In this document: piece by piece, positions 18,887 through 29,287 of the stretch
Layout: the number at the start of each line of letters is the position of its first letter
How positions within the stretch are numbered: the stretch's first letter is position 1
DNA from: Egibacteraceae bacterium
GTDB lineage: Bacteria > Actinomycetota > Nitriliruptoria > Euzebyales > Egibacteraceae
DNA length: 64,000 nt
Reading direction: 5' to 3'
Assembly (NCBI GenBank): GCA_040905805.1
Contig: JBBDQS010000136.1
Span: 1 to 64,000, forward strand
Translations under genes and position numbers: made by a program
The notes under the pieces: generated by a model
Databases searched by the model: none
What the model was told of the DNA's origin: nothing
The model's input: the letters and a program-made list of their open reading frames with translations, nothing else

Positions 18887-20425
18887 TCAGTCTGCCTGCT
18901 CCACTCGGGGCCGACGATCCGGTGACCGACGCATCCTGCGCCGCTGTGGGCCGGCACGCGCGTCCGGGGGTGGCTCGCCGCGGGCCCACGCGACGACCTC
19001 CTCGGTCATCGTGGGTCGCCGCGAGGCGGTGATCAGCGCCATGTCGCCGGGGCGCAGACGGGTGCCGCCCGTGGGCACGATCGCTTGGGAGCCGTGCACC
19101 AGGGCGGTCAAGAGGGCTCCGGCAGGCAGGGGCACGTCCCGGATCCGCTGCCCGGCCACGGACAGGTCGTCGGTGATGTCCACCTCGATGAGATCCACCT
19201 CGACGCCGTCCAGGGGCAGGGCCTCGGCGACGGGCGCCCAGACGCGTGCGCCCTCGCGCAGCCCGAGCAGCCGCGCGACCACACCGACCGTGGAGCCCTG
19301 GACCGCCGTCGAGGCGAGCACTACGAAGAAGACGATGTTGAAGACCGCGGCCCCCTGCGGGTATCCGGCGGTGAGGGGAAAGGTCGCGAGCACGATGGGC
19401 ACCGCACCGCGCAGGCCCGCCCACGCCACCAGGGTCTTCTCCTGCCAGGTGAACGACTGGCGGGCCGTGCACAGCGCGACGGCCAGGGGACGGGCGAGAA
19501 GGATGAGGACGACCGTGATCGCCAGGGCGGGCGGGGTCACCGGCGGCAGGCTGGTGGGCACCACGAGCAGGCCGAGCACGAGGAACAACCCGATCTCGGC
19601 GACGTTGGCCAGACCCTCGTGGAAGACCCGGATGCTGCGCCGGTGGCGGGGGACCCTGACCCCGACGAGCAGGCCGGCGACGTAGACGGCCAAGAATCCG
19701 GAGGCGCCGAGCTCGGCAGCGACGCCGTAGGCCAGTCCGGCCAGGCCGAGCGCCAGGATCGGGAAGAGGCTCTCGCCGCTGAGCTCGAGCCGGTGGATCG
19801 CAGCGCTGCCGACCCATCCGGCGACCAGACCGACCGCCAGTCCGCCGCCGAGCTGCAGCACGCCGAACGCCACCCAATCCAGCGGGCCCGGCTGGGACAG
19901 CCAGGCCTCCAGCACACCCAGGGTGAGCATGATGGCCACCGGGTCGTTGGTCCCCGACTCGACCTCGAGCACGGACATGAGTCGCCGGGGCAAGGGAGCC
20001 TTGCGGACCACGGCGAACACCGCGGCCGCGTCCGTCGACGAGACCACCGCCCCGATGAGCGCAGCCGTCAGGGGCGTGACGCCGAGCAGGAAGAACACCG
20101 CGACCGCCACCACCGCGGCCGTCATCAGCACCCCGACGGTGGCCAGCAGCAGACCCGGCACGGCGGCGCGCCGGAGGTCGCTGGGTTTGGTCGTGAGGCC
20201 GCCGGAGAAGAGGATGACCAGGAGCGCGACGATGCCCGCGTGCTGGGCGACCTCGGGCTCGTCCAGGTCGATCCACCCCAGGGCGCCGATCGCCATCCCG
20301 AGCCCGAGGAACAGCAGCAGGCCCGGCACCCGCAGGCGCGCGGCGAAGCCGGCGGCCAGCACCCCCGCGACGAGCAGGGCGGCCGCCGCGAGCACGCCCG
20401 GGTCGGTGATGAGGTCGGTCGTCAC
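18887..20425 (-). CDS. Cation/proton antiporter, NhaP2 (CPA1) type with C-terminal RCK_C domain
   Basis: This 512-residue protein has about twelve membrane segments (residues 10-390). The ion-binding region contains SSTDAAAVFAVV and VESGTNDPVAI, whose paired acidic residues are typical of CPA1 Na+(K+)/H+ antiporters. Residues about 405-480 form an RCK_C (TrkA_C) domain, as in NhaP2/CvrA. RCK_C domains of several antiporters bind cyclic di-AMP; that is unproven here. GTG 20425 has GGAGGG eight bases upstream and lies 24 bases after the glgB stop, implying read-through from the glucan genes. It probably removes Na+ or excess K+. Confidence 0.92.
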   Translation of the reverse strand: MTTDLITDPGVLAAAALLVAGVLAAGFAARLRVPGLLLFLGLGMAIGALGWIDLDEPEVAQHAGIVALLVILFSGGLTTKPSDLRRAAVPGLLLATVGVLMTAAVVAVAVFFLLGVTPLTAALIGAVVSSTDAAAVFAVVRKAPLPRRLMSVLEVESGTNDPVAIMLTLGVLEAWLSQPGPLDWVAFGVLQLGGGLAVGLVAGWVGSAAIHRLELSGESLFPILALGLAGLAYGVAAELGASGFLAVYVAGLLVGVRVPRHRRSIRVFHEGLANVAEIGLFLVLGLLVVPTSLPPVTPPALAITVVLILLARPLAVALCTARQSFTWQEKTLVAWAGLRGAVPIVLATFPLTAGYPQGAAVFNIVFFVVLASTAVQGSTVGVVARLLGLREGARVWAPVAEALPLDGVEVDLIEVDITDDLSVAGQRIRDVPLPAGALLTALVHGSQAIVPTGGTRLRPGDMALITASRRPTMTEEVVAWARGEPPPDARAGPQRRRMRRSPDRRPRVEQAD

Positions 20426-20449
20426 CCCGCGACCCTCCGGCTCAGCCCG

Positions 20450-22666
20450 TCACACCGGGCGCAGCCAGAGGGTTGCCAGGGGCGGGACCGTGATCTCGGC
20501 GGAGGCCGGCAGCCCGTGCCAGGCCACGTCCTCGGCGACCACCCCACCGAGGTTGCCGACGTTGCTGCCCGCGTAGCGCTCACCGTCGGTGTTCAGGACC
20601 TCGGCGTACTCCCCGGCGACGGGCAGACCGAGCCGCAGACCGTGGCGGGGGACGGGGGCGAAGTTGCCGACGCACACCAGCGGGGGCACACCCTCGCGGC
20701 CCCATCGGACGAAGGACAGCAGGTTGTCGTCGGTGTTGTTCGCATCGATCCACGTGAACCCGCTGGGCTCGGTGTCGCGCTGCCACAGCGCCGGCTGCTC
20801 CCGGTAGACGGCGTTCAGGTCGCCGACCAGGCGCTGCAGACCGGCATGGTCCTGCTCGCCGAGCAGGTACCAGTCGAGCTGGCGCTCCTCCGCCCACTCG
20901 CGCCACTGCCCGAACTCGCCGCCCATGAACAGCAGCTGCTTGCCCGGGTGCGCCCACATGTAGCCGTACAGCGCCCGCAGGTTGGCGAACTTCTGCCAGC
21001 GGTCGCCGGGCATCTTGTCGAGCAGGCTGCGCTTGCCGTGCACCACCTCGTCGTGCGACAGGGGCAGGATGTAGTTCTCGCTCCAGGCGTAGAGCAGGCC
21101 GAAGGTCAGCTGGTGGTGGTGGTAGCGCCGGTGGATGCTGTCGCGCGAGAAGTAGTCCAGCGTGTCGTGCATCCAGCCCATGTTCCACTTGAACCCGAAC
21201 CCGAGCCCCCCGAGGTGCACCGGGCGGCTGACCCCGGGCCACGCCGTGGACTCCTCGGCGACCATGAGCGCGTCGGGGTTGCGGCCGTACACCGTCTTGT
21301 TGAGCTCGGCGAGGAAGCTGACCGCCTCGAGGTTCTCGCGTCCCCCGAAGGCGTTGGGCACCCATTGGTCCTCCTCCCGCGAGTAGTCGAGGTACAGCAT
21401 CGATGCCACGGCGTCGACGCGCAGACCGTCGATGTGCAGATCCTCGATCCAGAACAGCGCGTTGGCGATCAGGAAGTTGCGGACCTCGTTGCGGCCGAAG
21501 TTGAAGACCAGCGTGCCCCAGTCAGGATGCTCGCCCTGGCGGGGGTCGGCATGCTCGTACAGGGCGGTGCCGTCGAAGCGGGCGAGGGCCCACTCGTCCT
21601 TCGGGAAGTGCGCAGGAACCCAGTCGACGATCACCCCGATACCGCGCTGGTGCAGGTGGTCGACCATGAACCGGAAGTCGTCGGGATCGCCGAAGCGCGC
21701 CGTGGGCGCGAAGTACCCGGTGACCTGGTATCCCCACGACCCGCCGAACGGATGCTCGGCGACGGGCAGGAGCTCGATGTGGGTGAAGCCGAGCTCGGTG
21801 ACGTGGTCGGCGAGGGGTCCGGCGATCTCCCGGTAGGTCATGGGACGGCCGTCGTCCCCGTGACGCCACGAGCCGAGGTGCACCTCGTAGATCGAGACGG
21901 GCGCATCGGACGCCCGGCGCTCGCGGCGCGTCGCGAGCCACTCGTTGTCCTCCCACCGGTAGCTCGACTGGTGGACGCGGCTGGCGGTGCCCGGAGGCAC
22001 GTCGGTGGCGAACGCATAGGGGTCGGCGCGGGTCACGAGGTGGCCCTCGGCCGTGACGATCTCGTACTTGTAGTAGGCGCCGGAGCCGACCTCGGGCAGG
22101 AACAGCTCCCAGGTCCCCGAGCTGCCCAGCAGGCGCATCGGGTGCAGGCGGCCATCCCAGCTGTTGAAGTCCCCGATGACCCGCACGCCCTGGGCCGCGG
22201 GGGCCCACACCGCGAACGCCGTGCCCTCGACGCCGTCGACCGTGGTGGTGTGCGCCCCCATGCGCCGCCACAGCTCCTCGTGACGTCCCTCACCGGCGAG
22301 GTGCAGATCGACATCGCCCAGCGTCGGCCAGAACCCGTAGGGGTCCTGCAGGTCGTACGCGGTCCCGTCAGCGTAGGTCACCCGCAGGCGGTACGCGCCG
22401 GCGGTCGGCGGCTCGGGGAGCGCGACCTCGAAGAACCCCGCATCGACGCGCCGTTCGGCCGCCACGGGGTCGGAACCGTCGACGACCACCTCGACGCCCT
22501 CCGCGTCGGGGCGCCACGCGCGCACGACGCCCTTGCCGTCCACGGTGTGGAGGCCGAGCACCCGGTGCGGTTCGCGGTGCGTGCCGGCGACGATGGCGTC
22601 CACGTCGGCCTGGGCGGCTCGCCAATCGGGGGATTGCGAGACTCGGGACGTGCGGGATTTAGCCAT
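20450..22666 (-). CDS. glgB: 1,4-alpha-glucan branching enzyme (internal-start form)
   Basis: This 738-residue GH13 enzyme cuts alpha-1,4 chains and rejoins them through alpha-1,6 bonds, branching the polymer made by GlgE. It has two N-terminal sandwich domains (the first about 20-105, with [12 protein letters not shown]; then CBM48 about 110-210). The barrel contains [16 protein letters not shown], the nucleophile region [17 protein letters not shown] (Asp near 417), the acid/base [11 protein letters not shown] and [10 protein letters not shown]. Length and N1 domain match actinobacterial GlgB. The start is ATG 22666, which has AGGAG seven bases upstream. The upstream maltokinase frame runs into this start without a stop. 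Confidence 0.9.
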   Translation of the reverse strand: MAKSRTSRVSQSPDWRAAQADVDAIVAGTHREPHRVLGLHTVDGKGVVRAWRPDAEGVEVVVDGSDPVAAERRVDAGFFEVALPEPPTAGAYRLRVTYADGTAYDLQDPYGFWPTLGDVDLHLAGEGRHEELWRRMGAHTTTVDGVEGTAFAVWAPAAQGVRVIGDFNSWDGRLHPMRLLGSSGTWELFLPEVGSGAYYKYEIVTAEGHLVTRADPYAFATDVPPGTASRVHQSSYRWEDNEWLATRRERRASDAPVSIYEVHLGSWRHGDDGRPMTYREIAGPLADHVTELGFTHIELLPVAEHPFGGSWGYQVTGYFAPTARFGDPDDFRFMVDHLHQRGIGVIVDWVPAHFPKDEWALARFDGTALYEHADPRQGEHPDWGTLVFNFGRNEVRNFLIANALFWIEDLHIDGLRVDAVASMLYLDYSREEDQWVPNAFGGRENLEAVSFLAELNKTVYGRNPDALMVAEESTAWPGVSRPVHLGGLGFGFKWNMGWMHDTLDYFSRDSIHRRYHHHQLTFGLLYAWSENYILPLSHDEVVHGKRSLLDKMPGDRWQKFANLRALYGYMWAHPGKQLLFMGGEFGQWREWAEERQLDWYLLGEQDHAGLQRLVGDLNAVYREQPALWQRDTEPSGFTWIDANNTDDNLLSFVRWGREGVPPLVCVGNFAPVPRHGLRLGLPVAGEYAEVLNTDGERYAGSNVGNLGGVVAEDVAWHGLPASAEITVPPLATLWLRPV

Positions 22667-24049
22667 ATCGGGACTCCTACCCGAAGTCGGGCGGTTCAGC
22701 ACGCGTTGGATGCCGCCGATGGGGATCGGCACCCACGCGGGACGGTTCGCGAGCTCGTAGCCGAGCTCGTAGACAGCCTTGTCGAGCTCGAAGGCCGCGA
22801 GCTGGTTCCACACCTCGACGTCCTCGGGCAGCAGGTCCTGGCGGACCAGCGCCCCGAGGTAGCCGTCGAGGAAGCGCCGGCGCGCTTCGTCGCGCCATGC
22901 GACGGACTCGGGCGTCAGCGGACCCCCGATGTTGCCGGTCGCCGCGGCGTAGTCGAACGAGCGCAGCATGCCCGCCACGTCGCGCAGCGGCGGATTGGGT
23001 CTGCGGCGCTCTGCCAACGACCGGCTCGGCTCGCCCTCGAAGTCCAGGAGCTGCCACCGTCCCTGGGCGTCGGCCAGGACCTGGCCGAGGTGCAGGTCGC
23101 CGTGGATGCGGATCGCCATGCCCGATGCGGCAGCGGGCCCCAGGTCGTGCAGGCGTGCGCGCAGCTCCTCCTGGCGCTCCAGCACCGGCGCTGCGACAGC
23201 GGATGCGACCCGGCTCGCGGTGTCGAGCACCCGCTCCGCCTGCGCGCGCATGTCGGTGACCCACGAACCCGCACCATCGGTGGCGGGGACCGCGCCGAAG
23301 GCCGCGGCCAGGGTGTCGTGCATCGCCGCGATCGCCGCCCCCAGGGTTTCCACGGCCGGCAGGACGGTCGACCTCTGGGGGTCGGCCCGTGCGACGTCAT
23401 CGACCGCCAGCGCCCACCCCTCGCGCCCGCCCGCCACGAAGTCCGACAGCACCGTGAGGGCGGTCCCCATGCCCCCCGCGCCGACCAGCTCCAGAGCCCC
23501 GTGCTGGCGCGGGACCCCGGTGAACCCCCGTTCGGTCAGCGCGCGGGTCACCTCGACGTCGGGGTTCACGCCGGTCTCGATGCGCCGGAAGACCTTGAGG
23601 ATCAGCTCCTCGCCGAAGACGATGGAGGTGTTGGACTGCTCGGCCGACATCCGCCGCGGCTCGCCGATCGTGACCGCGCCGCCCTCGACCGGCCTGCCGA
23701 CGACCCCCGCACTGCTGCCGCCGCCCGGATGCTGGGCAGTCGAGAGGCTGAGCTCGGCCAGGAGCCGGGCCGCGGCGGGGACCGCGGTGGCGTCGGCGAG
23801 GCCGGTGCCCTCCACGTGTAGGGCGAGCGGGGTGCCGGACGCGGGTGCGGCGAGCGGCACCTGGTAGCGCTCGGCGTGCCCGTCGGCGAACGCGACATCG
23901 ACCAGCGCGTCGAGCACCTGGGTGCCGTCGCCACCGGTGAGCTCGATGAGGTCGGCCACGCGCATGGAGCGCACGGTGCGCGCCTTGCCCGCGAACCACC
24001 GTTGGGCGGGAATCCATGCCGCCAGGCCGGCGGTCAGCTCGGCCGTCAT
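20450..24049 (-). CDS. Maltokinase-branching enzyme: one open frame encoding Mak fused to GlgB
   Basis: A single 1199-codon frame has no stop between two complete enzymes. Residues 1-461 are maltokinase (Pep2/Mak), which makes maltose-1-phosphate from maltose and ATP. Visible features are the N-terminal cap with [10 protein letters not shown], the nucleotide-binding stretch [18 protein letters not shown], catalytic [12 protein letters not shown] and metal-binding [11 protein letters not shown]; the domain ends in the normal Mak terminus around GIQRVLN. The remaining 738 residues are GlgB. The start codon overlaps the treS stop (ATGA, 24046-24049). An ATG at 22666 with its own AGGAG could also start GlgB alone, so both a fusion and a free enzyme are possible. 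TreS-Mak fusions are well known; Mak-GlgB is less familiar to me. Confidence 0.85.
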   Translation of the reverse strand: MTAELTAGLAAWIPAQRWFAGKARTVRSMRVADLIELTGGDGTQVLDALVDVAFADGHAERYQVPLAAPASGTPLALHVEGTGLADATAVPAAARLLAELSLSTAQHPGGGSSAGVVGRPVEGGAVTIGEPRRMSAEQSNTSIVFGEELILKVFRRIETGVNPDVEVTRALTERGFTGVPRQHGALELVGAGGMGTALTVLSDFVAGGREGWALAVDDVARADPQRSTVLPAVETLGAAIAAMHDTLAAAFGAVPATDGAGSWVTDMRAQAERVLDTASRVASAVAAPVLERQEELRARLHDLGPAAASGMAIRIHGDLHLGQVLADAQGRWQLLDFEGEPSRSLAERRRPNPPLRDVAGMLRSFDYAAATGNIGGPLTPESVAWRDEARRRFLDGYLGALVRQDLLPEDVEVWNQLAAFELDKAVYELGYELANRPAWVPIPIGGIQRVLNRPTSGRSPDMAKSRTSRVSQSPDWRAAQADVDAIVAGTHREPHRVLGLHTVDGKGVVRAWRPDAEGVEVVVDGSDPVAAERRVDAGFFEVALPEPPTAGAYRLRVTYADGTAYDLQDPYGFWPTLGDVDLHLAGEGRHEELWRRMGAHTTTVDGVEGTAFAVWAPAAQGVRVIGDFNSWDGRLHPMRLLGSSGTWELFLPEVGSGAYYKYEIVTAEGHLVTRADPYAFATDVPPGTASRVHQSSYRWEDNEWLATRRERRASDAPVSIYEVHLGSWRHGDDGRPMTYREIAGPLADHVTELGFTHIELLPVAEHPFGGSWGYQVTGYFAPTARFGDPDDFRFMVDHLHQRGIGVIVDWVPAHFPKDEWALARFDGTALYEHADPRQGEHPDWGTLVFNFGRNEVRNFLIANALFWIEDLHIDGLRVDAVASMLYLDYSREEDQWVPNAFGGRENLEAVSFLAELNKTVYGRNPDALMVAEESTAWPGVSRPVHLGGLGFGFKWNMGWMHDTLDYFSRDSIHRRYHHHQLTFGLLYAWSENYILPLSHDEVVHGKRSLLDKMPGDRWQKFANLRALYGYMWAHPGKQLLFMGGEFGQWREWAEERQLDWYLLGEQDHAGLQRLVGDLNAVYREQPALWQRDTEPSGFTWIDANNTDDNLLSFVRWGREGVPPLVCVGNFAPVPRHGLRLGLPVAGEYAEVLNTDGERYAGSNVGNLGGVVAEDVAWHGLPASAEITVPPLATLWLRPV
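22674..22678 (-). promoter_or_regulatory. glgB: Internal ribosome-binding site before glgB
   Basis: AGGAG lies seven bases upstream of ATG 22666, inside the open maltokinase frame. Such an exact match at good spacing favours independent initiation of glgB even though the two genes are in one frame. Confidence 0.6.
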
Positions 24050-25692
24050 TCCATGGTCTCCACGAGCTCGAACCAGTAGAAGCCGTGCTGGCCCAGGGTG
24101 AGCAGGTAGGGCCACTCGCCGATCGCCGGGAAGGGGGTGCGTCCCAGCAGCTCCACGGGCGTTCGCCCGGCGAAGCGGGAGAGGTCGAGCTCCACGGGCT
24201 GCGCCGTGGCGGCCAGGTTCGCCACGACCAGCACCGTGTCGTCCTCGGACTCCCGCAGGAACCCGAGGATCTTGTCGTTGGAGGACGTCAACGGCGTGAA
24301 CTTCCCCAGGCCGAACACCGGGTGCTGCTTGCGCACGTTCACCAGGTTGCGGACCCAGTGCAGCAGGGAGTTGGGGTGACGCTGCTGCGCCTCGACGTTC
24401 ACCGAGGGGAAGCCGTAGACGGGGTCGAGCACGGGGGGCGCGTACAGAGCCGCGAAATCCGCCCGGGAGAAGCCCGCATTGCGGTCGGGGTTCCACTGCA
24501 TCGGCGTGCGGACCCCGTCGCGGTCACCGAGGTAGATGTTGTCGCCCATGAGGATCTCGTCGCCGTAGTACATGATCGGCGAGCCCGGGAGGCTGTAGAG
24601 CAGGGCGTGGAACAGCTCGGCCACCCTCCGGTCGTTGTCGAGCAACGGCGCGAGCCGGCGCCGGATCCCCACGTTGATCTTCATGCGGGGGTCGTTCGCG
24701 TACTCGGCGTACATGTAGTCCCGCTCCTCGTCCGTCACCATCTCGAGCGTGAGCTCGTCGTGGTTCCGCAAGAAGATGCCCCACTGGCAGTTCTCGGGGA
24801 TCGTTGGCGTCTGGGCGAGGATCTCGGTGATGGGATGGCGTTCCTCGCGCCGCAGCGCCATGTACATGCGGGGCATGAGCGGGAAGTGGAAGCACATGTG
24901 GCACTCGTCGCCGTCCTCGCCGAAGTAGTCGACGACGTCGGCGGGCCACTGGTTCGCCTCTGCGAGCAGGACCTTGCCGGGGTGGGTGGCGTCGACCTCC
25001 TTGCGGAGCAGGCGCAGGTAGTCGTGGGTCTCCTTGAGGTTCTCCCCGTCGGTCCCGTCCCGCTCGAAGAGGTACGGGACGGCGTCGAGGCGGAAGCCGT
25101 CGAGGCCCAGATCGAGCCAGAACCGCACGACGTCGAGCATCGCCTGCGCGACCTCGGGGTTGTCGTAGTTGAGGTCGGGCTGGTGGTGGAAGAACCGGTG
25201 CCAGTAGTACGCCCCCGCCTCGTGGTCCCACGTCCAGTTGGAGTGCTCGGTGTCCACGAAGATGATCCGGGCGTCGCTGAAGCGCTCATCGGTGTCGCTC
25301 CAGACGTACCAGTCCCGCTTGTCCGACCCGGGCTGGCGGGCCTCCTGGAACCACTGGTGCTGGTCGCTCGTGTGGTTCATGACCATGTCGGCGATGATGC
25401 GGATGCCGCGGGCGTGGGCGGCCTCGAGCAGCTCGCGCACGTCATCGACCGTGCCGTACTCGGGCAGCACCGCGTAGAAGTCGGCGATGTCGTAGCCGCC
25501 GTCGCGCAACGGCGAGTCGTAGAACGGCACCAGCCAGATGCAGTCGACGCCGAGCCACTCGATGTAGTCGAGACGGTCGATGAGGCCCTGGATGTCGCCG
25601 GTCCCATCGTGGTTGGAATCGTTGAAGCCCCGGATCAGTGCCTCGTAGAAGATCGCTGTCTGGTACCAGAGAGCATTGGCTTCGACGGTCAC
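24046..25692 (-). CDS. treS: Trehalose synthase (trehalose-maltose isomerase)
   Basis: This 548-residue GH13 enzyme interconverts trehalose and maltose. Its barrel carries [18 protein letters not shown], the nucleophile in FRLDAVPYL (about D203), the acid/base in LLAEANQWP (about E244) and [12 protein letters not shown]. The [11 protein letters not shown] and [12 protein letters not shown] segments are TreS signatures. There is no C-terminal kinase; that activity is in the next gene, whose ATG overlaps this stop (ATGA). GTG 25692 has GAGGAG four bases upstream and lies 43 bases after the glgE stop. In the GlgE route TreS supplies maltose from trehalose. Confidence 0.94.
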   Translation of the reverse strand: MTVEANALWYQTAIFYEALIRGFNDSNHDGTGDIQGLIDRLDYIEWLGVDCIWLVPFYDSPLRDGGYDIADFYAVLPEYGTVDDVRELLEAAHARGIRIIADMVMNHTSDQHQWFQEARQPGSDKRDWYVWSDTDERFSDARIIFVDTEHSNWTWDHEAGAYYWHRFFHHQPDLNYDNPEVAQAMLDVVRFWLDLGLDGFRLDAVPYLFERDGTDGENLKETHDYLRLLRKEVDATHPGKVLLAEANQWPADVVDYFGEDGDECHMCFHFPLMPRMYMALRREERHPITEILAQTPTIPENCQWGIFLRNHDELTLEMVTDEERDYMYAEYANDPRMKINVGIRRRLAPLLDNDRRVAELFHALLYSLPGSPIMYYGDEILMGDNIYLGDRDGVRTPMQWNPDRNAGFSRADFAALYAPPVLDPVYGFPSVNVEAQQRHPNSLLHWVRNLVNVRKQHPVFGLGKFTPLTSSNDKILGFLRESEDDTVLVVANLAATAQPVELDLSRFAGRTPVELLGRTPFPAIGEWPYLLTLGQHGFYWFELVETME

Positions 25693-25735
25693 GGGTCTCC
25701 TCGCCGGGGTGAGCCTGGTCGTGCGGCCGCGTGGA

Positions 25736-27685
25736 CTAGAGCGACCGCAGTCGCAGGACGTGGGCGGATTCGATGGCAGGGTCGAGCCGGACGTAGTTCT
25801 CCGCACCGTGCCAGATGTAGGTGGTCTCCGTCAGCAGGTCGTGCGCCTCGAAGGGCCCGGCGTGCTCCAGCCCGAGCTGCCACAGGTCCAGCCAGGTGAG
25901 GCCCTCCTGGGGATGGTGGGGGTCGAGGTTGACGATCGCAAGGATCGCCCCCTGCCGGTGCTCGTCGACCTTGGAGAAGCACAGCAGCGCGTCGTTGCCG
26001 ATGTGGTGGAACCAGATGTTGCGCAGCTGCGCGAACACCGGGTGGGCGCGGCGGATGCGGTTGATGCGGGCGATGTAGGGCGCGAGGGAGTCCGTCCGCT
26101 CCCAGTCACGCGGCCTGAAGCGGTACTTCTCCGACTCGAAGTACTCCTCGCTGCCGGGCTCCAGTGGCTCGGCCTCGCACAGCTCGTAGCCGGAGTAGAT
26201 GCCGTAGGCGGGGGAGAGCAGTGCGGCCAGCACGAGCCGCAGCTTGAACGCCGCACGCCCCCCCGTCTGCAGGAACTCGGTGAGGATGTCGGGGGTGTTC
26301 GGCCAGAAGTTCGGACGATAGTAGTCCGCCATGTCGGTGTGGGCGAGCTCGGTCAGGTACGCCGTCAGCTCCTGCTTCGTGTTGCGCCAGGCGAAGTAGG
26401 TGTAGCTCTGGCTGAAACCGAGCTTCGCCAGGGTCTGCATCATCTTGGGACGCGTGAACGCCTCGGCGAGGAAGATCACCTCGGGGTGCTCGGTGCGGAT
26501 CTCGTCGATGACCCACGCCCAGAACGGCAGGGCCTTGGTGTGGGGGTTGTCCACGCGGAAGATCGTCACGCCGTGGGCGATCCAGTGGTCCAGGATGCGT
26601 TTGAGCTCGGCCCAGAGCCCTTCCCGGTCCTCGGTGCCGAAGTTGATCGGGAAGATGTCCTGGTACTTCTTGGGGGGGTTCTCGGCGTACTGGATCGAGC
26701 CGTCGGCACGGTGCTTGAACCAGTCCGGGTGCTCGGTCACCCACGGGTGGTCCGGCGAGCACTGGATGGCGTAGTCCAGGGAGACCTCCAGGTCGTTCGC
26801 GGCGGCCTCGGCCACGAAGCGGTCGAAGTCCTCGATCGTCCCGAGCTCGGGATGGACCGCATCGTGCCCGCCCTCCTCGCTGCCGATGGCCCAGGGCACG
26901 CCAGGGTCGTCGGGCCCGGGCTCCAGGTCGTGCGGGCCTTGGCGCCCCTTGCGGTTCGTGCGGCCGATCGGGTGGATCGGCGGGAGGTACACCACGTCGA
27001 AGCCCATCTCGGCGATGGCGGGCAGGCGCTTGGCCGCTTCGGCGAAGGTGCCGCTGCGGGTCTCCGTGGCCCCCTCCGAGCGGGGGAACATCTCGTACCA
27101 CGCACCGAAGCTGGCCGCCGGCCGGTCCACCCACAGAGGCAGGTCCGGCGCGCTGACGCTCTGGTCCAGACGCTCCGGGTGGCGCTCCAGGACCGCCAGG
27201 GTGTCCGGCTCGCCGGCGGCGTCCACCCGCTCCCGCAGGCCGGCGTCGCCGCGCAGGGCCGCCACGGTCTCGTTGAGGAGCTCCCGGGCGGCCTTGGAGG
27301 CGCCCTTGAGGCGACGCTCGAGGAGCGCGGCCCCTTCGAGCAGCTCCACCTCGAGGTCGCGCTGCCCGGCGGCGTGCTTCTTCTGGAGCCCGTCGAGCCA
27401 GGTCACGTAGTGGTCGGTCCAGCCCATCACCTGGTAGCGCCACGCGCCCATCCGGTCCACGGGGAAGTCCCCGTACCACCGGTCGTTGGTGTCCAGGCGC
27501 ATCGGCATCTCGCGCCACCGGGTGTCCCCGGGCCCGCGGTAGCGCACCGCGGCGGCGATCTTGTCGTGCCCCTCGCGGAAGATGTCGGCCCCGACGATCA
27601 CGTCGTCGCCCACCACCGCCTTGGCCGCGTACCGCCCACAGTCCACGGACGGCGTGACGTGTTGGATCTCGACGCGTCCCTTCAC
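25736..27685 (-). CDS. glgE: Alpha-1,4-glucan:maltose-1-phosphate maltosyltransferase
   Basis: This 649-residue GH13 enzyme transfers maltose from maltose-1-phosphate to growing alpha-1,4-glucan. Features include the N-terminal sandwich, a helical insert (about 120-200), the WYEMFPRSEG stretch, PPIHPIGRTNRKG and the nucleophile in FRVDNPHTK (about D378). The general acid lies in FLAEAFTRP (about E408), and the C-terminal sandwich starts after about residue 570. GTG 27685 is preceded by AAGGG at usable spacing; the length agrees with Streptomyces-type GlgE. It is the first gene of the glgE-treS-mak-glgB set and possibly of the longer run to treZ. A TATAAG hexamer lies 56 bases upstream. Confidence 0.94.
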   Translation of the reverse strand: MKGRVEIQHVTPSVDCGRYAAKAVVGDDVIVGADIFREGHDKIAAAVRYRGPGDTRWREMPMRLDTNDRWYGDFPVDRMGAWRYQVMGWTDHYVTWLDGLQKKHAAGQRDLEVELLEGAALLERRLKGASKAARELLNETVAALRGDAGLRERVDAAGEPDTLAVLERHPERLDQSVSAPDLPLWVDRPAASFGAWYEMFPRSEGATETRSGTFAEAAKRLPAIAEMGFDVVYLPPIHPIGRTNRKGRQGPHDLEPGPDDPGVPWAIGSEEGGHDAVHPELGTIEDFDRFVAEAAANDLEVSLDYAIQCSPDHPWVTEHPDWFKHRADGSIQYAENPPKKYQDIFPINFGTEDREGLWAELKRILDHWIAHGVTIFRVDNPHTKALPFWAWVIDEIRTEHPEVIFLAEAFTRPKMMQTLAKLGFSQSYTYFAWRNTKQELTAYLTELAHTDMADYYRPNFWPNTPDILTEFLQTGGRAAFKLRLVLAALLSPAYGIYSGYELCEAEPLEPGSEEYFESEKYRFRPRDWERTDSLAPYIARINRIRRAHPVFAQLRNIWFHHIGNDALLCFSKVDEHRQGAILAIVNLDPHHPQEGLTWLDLWQLGLEHAGPFEAHDLLTETTYIWHGAENYVRLDPAIESAHVLRLRSL

Positions 27686-27740
27686 CCCAAGCCCTTCGAT
27701 GGTCGTGGTCTCCTGCGTGGGTCTACCCGGGTGCGCAGAC

Positions 27741-27746
27741 CTTATA
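27741..27746 (-). promoter_or_regulatory. Possible -10 element of the glgE operon
   Basis: On the minus strand the sequence reads GTATAAGGT, with a TATAAG hexamer 56 bases upstream of the glgE GTG. It is one of the few AT-rich hexamers in the region. No good -35 match sits 16-19 bases upstream. Confidence 0.35.
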
Positions 27747-27854
27747 CGTGGCGACCCGCCCGACCCGACCCGCTGTTCCCAGGGCGACCGGCCGTCCTGC
27801 ACCGACTTGCGCGCCGGCTGCGCGCCGCCGGCGCCGACCTCGACGCCATCGATG

Positions 27855-28592
27855 CTACGCGGCACCGCGCTCGAGTCGGGCAAGCAGGTGGCGGGCGGAC
27901 AGGGCCACCAGGACCGCGAGGTAGGCGGAGCCGGCCAGCACGACCGGCCAGACCGCCGTCCCGGCGTCCGCCCGCCACAGGGTCTCGGCCGGCCAGAACG
28001 TCGGCACGACCGCGAAGACCCAGCGCCACGGGGCGTCGACGATGCCGGCGAGCAGCGGGGAGAACAGCGGCAGGCCCATCGCCTTCAGCACGGCCATCCC
28101 CTCGACCTTGTTGGTGGCGAGTCCGGCGAGCAGCAGGGCCGGCAACGGCGCGAGCAGCGCGGACAGGGCGATCGCCGGCAGGGTGGCAGCCAGCGCGACG
28201 GTGAGCAGCCCGGAGGCGGGCAACGCGATCAGCAGCGTCCCGCCCGTCAGCGTCATGGCCAGGACACTGCGGTAGGCGGTGTAGCCCCGCAGCGAGACGG
28301 GGGTGACGCGCAGCGCCGTGAGCACGCCCTCGTCGCGCTGGTCGAGGATCAACAGCCCCATCAGTGAGCCGACCAGGAACGGGAACACCATCAGCAGGAG
28401 GAAGGCGGCGGCCACCGCGTGGTGGTCGGCGGCACGGACGCCGGCCTCGGCGGCCGCCCACCGGGCGACCACCGGCTCGGCGAGGCGGACGATGACGACC
28501 AGCAGCAGCGGTCCGGCGAGCAGCAGGCGGGTGAAGGGGTCGCGCCAGACCGACCGCAGGTCGGCGGAGGCGTACGCCGCCAGGGCGTTCAC
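27855..28592 (-). CDS. ABC-2 type exporter permease, second subunit
   Basis: This 245-residue membrane protein has six predicted segments and an ABC-2-like layout, with QRDEGVLTALRVTPVS after the second segment as the typical cytoplasmic contact. GTG 28592 overlaps the stop of the upstream permease (GTGA). With the permease at 28589 and the ATPase at 29284 it forms a three-gene exporter. The organisation (one ATPase, two unequal permeases) resembles the mycobacterial Rv2686c-Rv2688c fluoroquinolone exporter; the substrate here is unknown. The 169 bases between its stop and the glgE start contain only the possible glgE -10. Confidence 0.85.
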   Translation of the reverse strand: MNALAAYASADLRSVWRDPFTRLLLAGPLLLVVIVRLAEPVVARWAAAEAGVRAADHHAVAAAFLLLMVFPFLVGSLMGLLILDQRDEGVLTALRVTPVSLRGYTAYRSVLAMTLTGGTLLIALPASGLLTVALAATLPAIALSALLAPLPALLLAGLATNKVEGMAVLKAMGLPLFSPLLAGIVDAPWRWVFAVVPTFWPAETLWRADAGTAVWPVVLAGSAYLAVLVALSARHLLARLERGAA

Positions 28593-29287
28593 CGCTCACC
28601 GCGCACGTAGCGGCGGTGCGCGCGGGCGGCGGGCGGCACGAGCGCCAGCACCCAGGCGGCTTGGACCAGTATCGCCACGGCCACCAAGCGCCCACCGATC
28701 CCGTTGACGGCACCGTCGATCAGCACCATCGCCCCGTTGGTTGGCGCCAGCCACCAGGCCGGGTGCGCGACCGCCTCGACCAGGTAGGGCACCAGGGGCA
28801 GCGCCAGGGGCAGCAGCGGCGCCTGTACACCGACGATGTAGTCGGTGATCGAGTCGAAGCGCACCGCGGTGGCGTAGGCGACGAGCAGCACGGCGAGCGA
28901 CAGCAGGCCGACGCCCACCGCGATCAGCCCCGGAGCCGCGCTCCCTCCTGCCGCGGCGGTCGTGATGACCAGCGCGACGGCGATCGAGAGGACCGCCAGG
29001 GGCGCGAGCTTGGCGGTGAGGTACTCCCAGTCACGCAGCGGTGTGACCACGAGGGCGGCCTGGGTGCCCTCGTCCTTCTCGAACAAGACCGCTCCGGCCA
29101 GGAAGAACAGACCGATCACCGCCGAATCCGCGAAGACCACGACGGGGATCGCCGTGGGCATCACCGCGGCCGGAAGGGCACGCAAGACACCGACCCACAC
29201 CGCCGTCACGAAGACCGCAGCGGCGAGGATCCCGTACCGCCACTGGAGTCGGATCTCGTGGGCCGCGGCGACACCCAGACGCGTCAC
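28589..29287 (-). CDS. ABC-2 type exporter permease, first subunit
   Basis: This 232-residue protein has six predicted membrane segments and the stretch FEKDEGTQAALVVTPLRDWE, the ABC-2 contact segment parallel to QRDEG in its partner. The start is GTG 29287, four-base overlap (GTGA) with the ATPase stop. The long in-frame extension upstream is only the antisense shadow of the ATPase and glgP. The two permeases share layout but little sequence, suggesting a heterodimeric channel. Confidence 0.88.
   Translation of the reverse strand: MTRLGVAAAHEIRLQWRYGILAAAVFVTAVWVGVLRALPAAVMPTAIPVVVFADSAVIGLFFLAGAVLFEKDEGTQAALVVTPLRDWEYLTAKLAPLAVLSIAVALVITTAAAGGSAAPGLIAVGVGLLSLAVLLVAYATAVRFDSITDYIVGVQAPLLPLALPLVPYLVEAVAHPAWWLAPTNGAMVLIDGAVNGIGGRLVAVAILVQAAWVLALVPPAARAHRRYVRGER

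Noticed and set aside
19085-23821. 1578-codon plus-strand frame
   Set aside because: Shadow of the antiporter, glgB and maltokinase genes; the translated sequence is low-complexity and has no known fold.
24050-24496. N-terminal extension of the Mak-GlgB frame
   Set aside because: These 149 codons are antisense-like Arg/Gly/Pro noise over treS; the ATG at 24049 overlaps the treS stop in the normal coupled way.
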